A stretch of DNA of 64,000 nt from Companilactobacillus keshanensis (GTDB taxonomy: Bacteria > Bacillota > Bacilli > Lactobacillales > Lactobacillaceae), in the NCBI RefSeq assembly GCF_003946205.1, contig NZ_RHOS01000003.1:62001-126000 (forward strand), given 5' to 3'. The position numbers were made by a program, and so were the translations under genes. Under the pieces are notes generated by a model. That model saw only the letters and a list, made by a program, of their open reading frames with translations. It did not search any database and had not been told where the DNA came from. Each line of letters begins with the position of its first letter. Positions within the stretch are counted from its first letter, which is position 1. This document shows positions 51,780-58,745 of the stretch, in pieces.

Positions 51780-52208
51780 ATGGATGCCGATAAGATTAAT
51801 GAAGTTCGAGAATTTAATCGTTTTTACACACGAACGCTTCAACTTACTAATAAATATCATTTAGGAACTGGTTTGACTGTTTTAGAATCACGACTTTTGT
51901 TAGAAATATATGAAAATAAACTTCAGACGGCCAATGAACTAGTCGCCTTATTAGATATTGATAAAGGCTATTTGAGTCGAGTTTTAAAGAGCCTAGTAAA
52001 AAGAGGGTACATCGAACAAACAATCGATAATGCAGATAAACGTTCAAAATTATTAACATTGACGGTTCTGGGACACAACACATTGAATACGATCAATAAA
52101 AGAGCCGATCAACAAGTTGATCAGCTCTTTAAAGGATTATCCGACCAAGAAATAAATCAAGTTATCTCGGCTATGGACTTTATTCAAAATAAAGTGAATT
52201 TGGACTAA
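51780..52208 (+). CDS. MarR-family transcriptional regulator of the efflux gene
   Basis: The 142-residue protein starts behind AGGGAG. It has the recognition helix region LDIDKGYLSRVLKSLVKRGYIEQ near residues 58-80 and the wing TIDNADKRSKLLTLT. It is divergent from the MFS gene across a shared operator. Its stop overlaps the end of the convergent aldo/keto reductase gene by 4 bp. Confidence 0.88.
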   Translation: MDADKINEVREFNRFYTRTLQLTNKYHLGTGLTVLESRLLLEIYENKLQTANELVALLDIDKGYLSRVLKSLVKRGYIEQTIDNADKRSKLLTLTVLGHNTLNTINKRADQQVDQLFKGLSDQEINQVISAMDFIQNKVNLD

Positions 52209-53137
52209 ATCATAGCATTCTCCCAGAAGCCTTTTGTCTCGACATTGGTTGCAGATGCAAGATCTTCTAATTTTTTCATTTCATCATCAGTTAATTTTAT
52301 ATCGATCATTTCTTTTGTAGGCTTTAGATATTTTTCTTTAGTTAAACCTATGATTGGCGTGGTATTTTTGTTTATGGCCCAAGCCTCAGCAATTTGTGCA
52401 ACATTGGCATTGTATTTTTTACCGATCTTTGCCATTTCAGTAGTTAATGTTTCAATTTCTGGTAGCATTTTGTTGTATTTCTCCGCACGATCAGAACCGC
52501 TTGGTAATGGATTTTGAGTATTATATTTACCATTCAAAGCTCCTTGTTCCAAGACCATGTATGAGTAGAAAGTAATATCATGTTTATTACAGTAGTCGAT
52601 GATCCCAGCCTTTTCTGATGAGCGGTACAACAAACTAAAGTGATTTTGAACCGCAGCCAGTTTGATCCCAGACTCTTTTAGAATACTTTCAGCTTGTTTT
52701 ATCTCAGCTAAATTGTGATTAGAAACACCAACATGCTTGATTTTGCCTGATTTCACAAGCGGGATCAATTGTTTAGTCCATTTTTCAACATCAGATGGAC
52801 GGTGGATCCAATATAGATCTACATAGTTAGTTTTTAAACGTTTTAGACTTCCATCAAGCATTTCTTCCATGGCATTTTCGTGGTCACTAGCAATTTGTGG
52901 ACTGAATTTTGTTGAGATATAGTAGGCGTTTCGATCATAGTTTTCTAACAGGTTGCCAACAGCAGTTTCAGATATTCCCATTCCATAAACAGCTGCCGTA
53001 TCCCAAAGATTTAATCCCATTTTCATTGCTGAATCAATAACTGGTTTTAATTTTTCTTCGTTTAAATTATCACCGAAGGCCTTCTCTGCACCCCAAGCCC
53101 AAGTTCCAAGTGCCACAGCAGGTAAAGTTTTATCCAT
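52205..53137 (-). CDS. Aldo/keto reductase (YhdN/AKR11-like)
   Basis: The 310-residue enzyme has the tetrad in context: Asp and Tyr in LWDTAAVYGMG near 45-53, Lys in YISTKFSP near 76, and His in DLYWIHRPSD near 112. GVSNHNLAEIKQAE follows near 137, and the cofactor region TPIIGLTKEKYL near 258. It belongs to a different branch from the reductase at 49443. A cre-like palindrome lies about 50 bp upstream of the start. Confidence 0.85.
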   Translation of the reverse strand: MDKTLPAVALGTWAWGAEKAFGDNLNEEKLKPVIDSAMKMGLNLWDTAAVYGMGISETAVGNLLENYDRNAYYISTKFSPQIASDHENAMEEMLDGSLKRLKTNYVDLYWIHRPSDVEKWTKQLIPLVKSGKIKHVGVSNHNLAEIKQAESILKESGIKLAAVQNHFSLLYRSSEKAGIIDYCNKHDITFYSYMVLEQGALNGKYNTQNPLPSGSDRAEKYNKMLPEIETLTTEMAKIGKKYNANVAQIAEAWAINKNTTPIIGLTKEKYLKPTKEMIDIKLTDDEMKKLEDLASATNVETKGFWENAMI

Positions 53138-53181
53138 AATAATATACGCCCCTTTTTATTCGATAATTATATATTAATCTT

Positions 53182-53196
53182 TGTAAGCGCTAAACA
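53182..53196 (-). promoter_or_regulatory. cre-like palindrome upstream of the aldo/keto reductase gene
   Basis: TGTAAGCGCTAAACA (plus strand) is a near-palindrome with one base more than the CcpA consensus. On the minus strand it covers a TTTAGC box placed 17 bp before TATAAT. Weak candidate. Confidence 0.35.
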
Positions 53197-53198
53197 AA

Positions 53199-53236
53199 AG
53201 GACAATCAAATCCAATTTTGGATTTGATTGTCCCTT
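53199..53236 (-). terminator. Terminator of rlmD
   Basis: AAGGACAATCAAATCC and GGATTTGATTGTCCCTT form a long stem; on the minus strand the U-run falls at 53199-53196. Confidence 0.8.
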
Positions 53237-53240
53237 AAAT

Positions 53241-54620
53241 TTATCTACGAGCAAGTTTTACGATTGTTTCTACATGTGGAGTCTGTGGGAACATATCAAC
53301 AGGTTGAAGATATTCGACACGATATTTATTAGTTAGTCTAGTTAGATCTTTAGCCAAAGTGGATGGGTTACATGAGATATAAACTAGTTTTTCAGAGCGA
53401 TGACGTAATAGAGTGTCAATTAATTTGTCATCTAGTCCAACACGTGGAGGATCGACAATAACAGCATTGGGGTGAATATCATCTGTCAACAACTGTGGAT
53501 AAACTTGATCCACTGATCCGACGTAGTAATCAGTATTTTTTATTTCGTTCATTTCCGCATTCTTTTTAGCATCCTCGATAGCTTCAGGGATGATTTCAAT
53601 TCCGTAAACGTGTTTAACGCGATCGGCCAAAGTGATGCCAATAGTACCGACACCACAGTATGCGTCTAGTAGCACGTCTTCAGCATTAGGGTTTAGAGCC
53701 TGAGCTGCTAAATCGTACAGTTTATCAGTTTGAAGCGAATTTAGTTGTAGAAAGGCACGAGGAGATAGATTGAAGATATACCCATTGATATCTTCTTGAA
53801 GATATTGATCGCCCCAGATCAATTTAGTTTCGTCACCCCATACACTACCCTTGTCGTCAGTATTGATATTTTGTGAGATCGAACTTATTTCTGGTATCTC
53901 TGATTGGATTTTTTCAATAATTTGACGCTCTTTAAGGAACTTTTGTGAGCGTGTAATGAAGGTTACTTGCAACTTGTTAAATTCCACTGATTCGCGGATA
54001 ACGATCATACGCAAGATTCCTGATTTTTTTTCAGGATTAAATACTGGGATTCCAAGTTCTTTAATGATATCAACGAGTTTTCTCATGGCCGACATAGTTA
54101 AATCCATTTGTGTAGGCATTTCCGTTAAATCTACAAGTTCTTGAGTACCATTCTTGTATAATCCGCAAAGAATTTTGCCATCAACCTCTTGAATTGGAAA
54201 TTGTGCCTTATTACGATATTTCTCCTGTTGAACAGAAGGAGCGGTTGGTTTGATATTATATTTTTCATAAGCGTAGGGTTTGTATTTATTCAAGGATTCA
54301 CGAAGAATGTCGGCTTTAAATTTCAGTTGATCCTCATATTTTATGTGGGCAAATTCCAAACCGCCAACTTCACTAGCTAGTTCGGGAACATCAGGATTAC
54401 GGAAGGGACTAGCAGTTCTGAGTTTGTGGATTTTACCATTGATAAATTTTTCATGTAGATCAACGATTTCACAGACGATAACGTCTTCTGGAACAGCTTT
54501 AGGGACAAAGACGATGACATGCTTGAAAAAGCCGATACCTTCGCCGTTAATTCCGATACGTTTAATTGTTAAAGGGAAACGATCCCCAACTTTTAATTCA
54601 CTTGTAATATTTGTATTCAT
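53241..54620 (-). CDS. rlmD: 23S rRNA (uracil-5-)-methyltransferase (RlmD/RlmCD-like)
   Basis: The ATG at 54620 is chosen for the AAGGA site upstream; 459 residues. An N-terminal TRAM domain (KVGDRFPLTIKRIGINGEG) binds RNA. The SAM-binding motif LLDAYCGVGTIGITLAD is near 315, followed by VIVDPPRVGLD, and the nucleophile Cys in YISCNPSTLAKDL near 410. The FDR-type LSPRAFLQLN motif precedes the SAM site. It methylates uracil-5 in 23S rRNA; Firmicutes often use one enzyme for two sites (RlmCD). Confidence 0.9.
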   Translation of the reverse strand: MNTNITSELKVGDRFPLTIKRIGINGEGIGFFKHVIVFVPKAVPEDVIVCEIVDLHEKFINGKIHKLRTASPFRNPDVPELASEVGGLEFAHIKYEDQLKFKADILRESLNKYKPYAYEKYNIKPTAPSVQQEKYRNKAQFPIQEVDGKILCGLYKNGTQELVDLTEMPTQMDLTMSAMRKLVDIIKELGIPVFNPEKKSGILRMIVIRESVEFNKLQVTFITRSQKFLKERQIIEKIQSEIPEISSISQNINTDDKGSVWGDETKLIWGDQYLQEDINGYIFNLSPRAFLQLNSLQTDKLYDLAAQALNPNAEDVLLDAYCGVGTIGITLADRVKHVYGIEIIPEAIEDAKKNAEMNEIKNTDYYVGSVDQVYPQLLTDDIHPNAVIVDPPRVGLDDKLIDTLLRHRSEKLVYISCNPSTLAKDLTRLTNKYRVEYLQPVDMFPQTPHVETIVKLARR

Positions 54621-54684
54621 TATTTTTCCTTTTTTCAAATCTAGGTTAAACTTACACTTGAGTATAACATGTGAGGTAAGGATA

Positions 54685-55455
54685 TTGGCAAAAGTAACGA
54701 AGGTCCAAGCACAAAAACGAAAAGGTAGATATAATGTTTTTCTTGACGGAAGTTATGCATTTCCCGTATCTGAAGCGACATTAGTCGAATTTCGTTTGAT
54801 GAAAGATGAAGAATTGACTGATTCTCAGATCAAGGAAATAAAGAATCGTGAGAATATCAATAAAGCGTATGGGGATGCCGCAAATTATTTGAGTTATCAG
54901 TTGCGGACAAAAAAAGAGATAAAAGATTATCTTTTTAAGAAAGAATATGATTATCCAACTATTGATACTGTATTAAAAAAGTTAGCCGATCTAAACTATT
55001 TAGATGACGAATCTTATGCTAATAGTTTTATCAATACACAACTTAATACGACCATAAATGGGCCCAAGATCATAGAACAAAAAATGATTCAAAAAGGTGT
55101 TCCTAACTTGATCATTCAAGATAAAATGGCACAAATAGATGAAGAAAAATTGTTGGATAACGCAACTGAATTTGCTGAGAAGCAAGTTAGGAAACAACGC
55201 CGAGCTTCATTTCAGCAGCAAATGACCAAGATAAAACAAGGATTGTATCAAAAGGGGTATAGTGGCGATATTGTCAATGAAGCAATTGATAACTTAGATT
55301 TGGAAAAAGATGACGATACCGAATTGGAAAATCTTCGTAAGATGGTTGATAAAGTTAGTCATAGATATGATAGCCGTTCCAAATTGATTACTTACTTGAT
55401 GAGTAAAGGTTATCGGTATGATGCAATTAAACAGGTTTTGAATGAAGAAGAATAG
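54685..55455 (+). CDS. recX: Regulatory protein RecX
   Basis: A TTG start at 54685 follows GAGGTAAGGA; 256 residues. The N-terminus KVTKVQAQKRKGRYNVFLDG and the repeated three-helix RecX modules (YQLRTKKEIKDYLFKKEY; LADLNYLDDESYANSFI; LYQKGYSGDIVNEAI; YLMSKGYRYDAIKQVL) identify it. Length matches Firmicute RecX. It caps and disassembles RecA filaments. It ends at a terminator that separates it from the CRISPR array. Confidence 0.9.
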   Translation: MAKVTKVQAQKRKGRYNVFLDGSYAFPVSEATLVEFRLMKDEELTDSQIKEIKNRENINKAYGDAANYLSYQLRTKKEIKDYLFKKEYDYPTIDTVLKKLADLNYLDDESYANSFINTQLNTTINGPKIIEQKMIQKGVPNLIIQDKMAQIDEEKLLDNATEFAEKQVRKQRRASFQQQMTKIKQGLYQKGYSGDIVNEAIDNLDLEKDDDTELENLRKMVDKVSHRYDSRSKLITYLMSKGYRYDAIKQVLNEEE

Positions 55456-55464
55456 GTATGAAAA

Positions 55465-55506
55465 GGGAGAATCAACTCAATTGCCTGAGTCGATTCTCCT
55501 TTTTTA
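55465..55506. terminator. Terminator between recX and the CRISPR array
   Basis: GGAGAATCAACTCA and TGAGTCGATTCTCC pair at 13 of 14 positions, followed by six T on the plus strand. On the minus strand it lies just past the last repeat and could end the pre-crRNA. Confidence 0.8.
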
Positions 55507-55524
55507 TGCTAATAATTTAGACTT

Positions 55525-56682
55525 GATGATTAATTAAATGGAATGACTTACTTCTAAAACGTTCTTCACCCTTAAATGACGCTTGCTTCCGGTTCTTAAC
55601 TAAATGAAATGACTTACTTCTAAAACAACCACCACCTCTAATCGTCTAGAATAATTGGTTCTTAACTAAATGAAATGACTTACTTCTAAAACTTAGGTAA
55701 TTCGATGTTCTTCCAACCCATGGGTTCTTAACTAAATGAAATGACTTACTTCTAAAACTTGATGGAGCTCAAGGTGTTCTTAAGATTAGGTTCTTAACTA
55801 AATGAAATGACTTACTTCTAAAACCATTAGAGACCCTATACATAGGCAGACCGTGGTTCTTAACTAAATGAAATGACTTACTTCTAAAACTATCTTGATA
55901 CTGATCAGTTACATTGAAATGGTTCTTAACTAAATGAAATGACTTACTTCTAAAACATCATCGTTGAATTCTTTATTATTGTTTTGGGTTCTTAACTAAA
56001 TGAAATGACTTACTTCTAAAACTGGAAGAATTAGTAAAGCGTGGTTACTCAGGGTTCTTAACTAAATGAAATGACTTACTTCTAAAACACCAGAATGGGA
56101 AACATGAATCTTTCAAATGGTTCTTAACTAAATGAAATGACTTACTTCTAAAACGGTCAACGTAAACAATTGAATGCGTATTTAGGTTCTTAACTAAATG
56201 AAATGACTTACTTCTAAAACTCGACATTGGTATCTGATCAGTATTCCATTGGTTCTTAACTAAATGAAATGACTTACTTCTAAAACAGTTGTTTCAATGA
56301 TTCTAGCTTTAATATCGGTTCTTAACTAAATGAAATGACTTACTTCTAAAACCCTAATCCTTTGATGTCTGGACAAATGTTTGGTTCTTAACTAAATGAA
56401 ATGACTTACTTCTAAAACTCGTGTATTGTTGACCGTTAGAATCTATTAGGTTCTTAACTAAATGAAATGACTTACTTCTAAAACAATATATTGTCATTTT
56501 AATTGGCACTATTAGGTTCTTAACTAAATGAAATGACTTACTTCTAAAACCGACTTGAGCCATTATTTCACCTCCTTATTGGTTCTTAACTAAATGAAAT
56601 GACTTACTTCTAAAACCTAACATATTTATTTATATCAATGGTGGTGGGTTCTTAACTAAATGAAATGACTTACTTCTAAAAC
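55525..56682 (-). CRISPR. Type II-A CRISPR array, 18 repeats and 17 spacers
   Basis: A 36-bp repeat recurs every 66 bp from 55525 to 56647, so all 17 spacers are exactly 30 bp. On the transcribed (minus) strand repeats begin GTTTTAGAAGTAAGTC and end TTAGTTAAGAACC. Seventeen copies are identical. The leader-distal copy at 55525-55560 differs at five positions, all in the crRNA-3' half, marking the old end. The leader end is at 56682, 19 bp from the csn2 stop. Spacers are all different. The one at 56551-56580, read in crRNA sense, carries a ribosome site and ATG, as at the start of a phage or plasmid gene. Confidence 0.97.
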
Positions 56683-56701
56683 CACTTACTTAACGTTAAC
56701 T

Positions 56702-57409
56702 TTAAGTATCAAATCTAACATGATCTTCATCAATAGAATAAATCCTAAAATTTATTTTATCGTTTTTTATGACCATTGGGTAGGATTCTATACTTACAAC
56801 GCTTATTTTATTGGCCTTTAGATAATCATTCAATTCATTTAATTGATTAATATTTAAAAGGCGTTCTAAACCGTGAAATATTAACATTTCTTTACTACTG
56901 AAATCTACATAAAATTCTATAACTGACTGAAGCTTATCATAATAGTTCTGCCAATTACTAGTGTCCATCTTGAGATTTTTAGATTTAACAAGCTTTTCTA
57001 ATCCTGGTGCTAATTCAAAATCAAATATTTCATCGTAACCACTGACCATATTCATTATTAGGTCATTTAAATTTTGGTTAATTTGATCACTTTTATTTTT
57101 GTAGATGATAGAATCAGAAATCATTTTCTTTAATACAAGTTTGATATTGCTGATGGAATTGATGTTATAACTAGTTAATTCGCCAATAAGTGCTACTTTG
57201 CTTAAGGACGCTTTTAGTTTATCATCAGGATCGGTGTAGAAATGAACATACTGATCGATATCATCAAGAAATGTTTCTCCATTTTTTAAAGAGTTCAATT
57301 GGAATATTAATTTAGAGAATTCATCATTGGATTGGAAATTCAAAAAAGTAATCCCACTATTTATATTAAATGGAGTATATGGGAATATCGTTATAGTCTC
57401 ATTACTCAT
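56702..57409 (-). CDS. csn2: Csn2, type II-A adaptation protein
   Basis: The 235-residue protein follows cas2 with an ATGA overlap and precedes the array by 19 bp, the canonical II-A position. Length and layout fit Csn2: an alpha/beta head (GITFLNFQSNDEFSKLIFQLN), a long helical leg (ISDSIIYKNKSDQINQNLNDL) and SKEMLIFHGLERLLNINQLNELNDYL followed by VVSIESYP near the C-terminus. Csn2 forms a ring on DNA ends and is required for spacer acquisition. It appears intact. Confidence 0.9.
   Translation of the reverse strand: MSNETITIFPYTPFNINSGITFLNFQSNDEFSKLIFQLNSLKNGETFLDDIDQYVHFYTDPDDKLKASLSKVALIGELTSYNINSISNIKLVLKKMISDSIIYKNKSDQINQNLNDLIMNMVSGYDEIFDFELAPGLEKLVKSKNLKMDTSNWQNYYDKLQSVIEFYVDFSSKEMLIFHGLERLLNINQLNELNDYLKANKISVVSIESYPMVIKNDKINFRIYSIDEDHVRFDT
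56705..56733 (-). promoter_or_regulatory. Candidate pre-crRNA promoter inside the 3' end of csn2
   Basis: On the minus strand TTGATG (56733-56728) and GATACT (56710-56705) are 17 bp apart. The predicted start is near 56698, about 15 nt before the first repeat. The boxes lie within the last codons of csn2, so the array leader overlaps the gene. Confidence 0.5.
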
Positions 57410-57711
57410 ATAACCACGATCCTATCAAATTTATTTTCGGGTTCATCGTTCTTATCACCGGCTATGAATCTTATTGCCTCAAACTGCTTTTCTGTGATGA
57501 TGATTGATTGAATTATTCCTTTGGTTGGAGCATACATGGTTATTCGATTATCTAATAGTCTAGCTGCTTGTTTATCAATTATTACGCAAGTATAGATTGA
57601 TTCTTGCATCATAATGAATCCTTCATTGATTAAATTTTTTCGAAATTGACGATAGTTTCTTCGGTCAGATGCTGTTAAAGTCGGTAAATCAAACATAACC
57701 ATTAATCTCAT
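57406..57711 (-). CDS. cas2: CRISPR-associated endonuclease Cas2
   Basis: The ATG at 57711 is taken, 4 bp after the cas1 stop, with GAGGTGTAGAG upstream; 101 residues. The N-terminal strand LMVMFDLPTLTASDRRNYRQFRKNL carries the conserved Asp, and the C-terminus has ITEKQFEAIRFIAGD. Cas2 bridges two Cas1 dimers in the integration complex. It overlaps the csn2 start. Confidence 0.93.
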   Translation of the reverse strand: MRLMVMFDLPTLTASDRRNYRQFRKNLINEGFIMMQESIYTCVIIDKQAARLLDNRITMYAPTKGIIQSIIITEKQFEAIRFIAGDKNDEPENKFDRIVVI

Positions 57712-57715
57712 CACT

Positions 57716-58594
57716 CTACACCTCATCAGGAATACCTACTTTTATAAAGGAATCCTTTTTGGAATCCATAAATTTGAAACAGTATTGAATATGTTTAGTT
57801 ATTGCGTTTCTAATCAAATAACTCTTGCCATCATATTTAATTTCATGATTTAAGACGTCGATCAGCCTTAATTTGGTATCTAAATTAAATTCTTCATCTC
57901 TGAGTTTAAGAACTTCTAAATCAAAAAATTGTCGGAAAGGTTCCATAAGGTCACTGGATAAATTGAAATCATTTTGGAGGCTGTGATGATGGATACCTAA
58001 TTGGGTCAAATATCCTTGTGAGACAACTTCCTGATTAATCGTTGATAGTAATATTGTATAGCCATAATTAAGCATTACATTGGTTATTTCATCATGTGTA
58101 CCTCGGGTGAAATTAGTGCCAAAGATTGCTGGAAAATATTTCATGGCGATTATTGCTTCTCGATTGGAATGATCATTGTCTTCTATTTGATCTAACTCTG
58201 CAATAACTTCGGTGGTATCCAAATGGAATGCCTTCATTATTTGAATTTGATTTTCAATTTTATTAGTTACTATTTCCGTCCATAATTGTTCTTTTTTCGA
58301 AATAGTCCAAGAAATCTGTTTTTCAATATTCTGATTTCTTTTAATATTGGAGTAGTAGGGGGTCAGTTCTGAACATGGATCATGATCGTTATCACAGAAT
58401 ATGACTTTGATATCTTGTTCCATTAACTTGGCAATTAGATAACTTGTGATGACAGTCTGAGTTGTCGATACTACTACGCATCCAATTTGACTAAATGGCA
58501 TTTCTTTTATATCTGTGGCTGTTTGAATGATCATATGGTTTGCTTTATAACTCAACTTTGATTTACTAGAAATAAATACTGTTTTCCATCCCAT
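57716..58594 (-). CDS. cas1: CRISPR-associated integrase Cas1, type II
   Basis: The 292-residue protein starts behind AAGGAG. Metal-binding residues are seen in context: Glu in SNREAIIAMKYFP near 149, His in QLGIHHHSL near 205, and Asp/Glu in SSDLMEPFRQFFD near 218-224. Length matches II-A Cas1. It inserts new spacers at the leader end. The tracrRNA gene lies between its start and the cas9 stop, on the opposite strand. Confidence 0.94.
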   Translation of the reverse strand: MGWKTVFISSKSKLSYKANHMIIQTATDIKEMPFSQIGCVVVSTTQTVITSYLIAKLMEQDIKVIFCDNDHDPCSELTPYYSNIKRNQNIEKQISWTISKKEQLWTEIVTNKIENQIQIMKAFHLDTTEVIAELDQIEDNDHSNREAIIAMKYFPAIFGTNFTRGTHDEITNVMLNYGYTILLSTINQEVVSQGYLTQLGIHHHSLQNDFNLSSDLMEPFRQFFDLEVLKLRDEEFNLDTKLRLIDVLNHEIKYDGKSYLIRNAITKHIQYCFKFMDSKKDSFIKVGIPDEV

Positions 58595-58611
58595 AATAAG
58601 CTCCTTAGACG

Positions 58612-58640
58612 TTGCTATATTAGTTAAAATAAATTACAAT
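58612..58640 (+). promoter_or_regulatory. tracrRNA promoter
   Basis: TTGCTA (58612-58617), 17 bp, TACAAT (58635-58640). Predicted transcription start about 58647, the first base of the anti-repeat. Confidence 0.65.
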
Positions 58641-58646
58641 ATACAT

Positions 58647-58737
58647 GTTCTAAACTAAATGAAGTGACTTACTGAGTTAAAATCAACATTTATGTTAATA
58701 ATCTTAATTGATGACTCTCGCGTGGGGGTCTTTTTTT
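58647..58737 (+). ncRNA. tracrRNA
   Basis: The 5' part (58647-58683) is an anti-repeat that matches the repeat complement over GTTCTAAACTAAATGAAGTGACTTACT with two substitutions. After the GAG bulge, TTAAAAT pairs with the crRNA 5' end as the lower stem. A nexus-like hairpin AACAT/ATGTT follows (58684-58695), then a GACTCTC/GGGGGTC terminator stem capped by GCGT with seven U (58713-58737). It is transcribed opposite to the cas genes, between cas9 and cas1, an arrangement known from other lactobacilli. Confidence 0.9.
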
Positions 58738-58745
58738 ATGCCTTT

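Noticed and set aside
54343-54684. Upstream extension of the recX frame by 114 codons
   Set aside because: It runs antisense through rlmD and has no ribosome site, whereas the TTG at 54685 follows GAGGTAAGGA and starts the conserved RecX N-terminus.
55891-56250. Two spacers (55891-55920 and 56221-56250) share CTGATCAGT
   Set aside because: Nine partly palindromic bases within two otherwise different spacers are within chance; no shared origin can be claimed.
56045-56563. Open frames with a repeated FRSKSFHLVKN motif
   Set aside because: They are translations of the CRISPR repeat and spacers, not genes.
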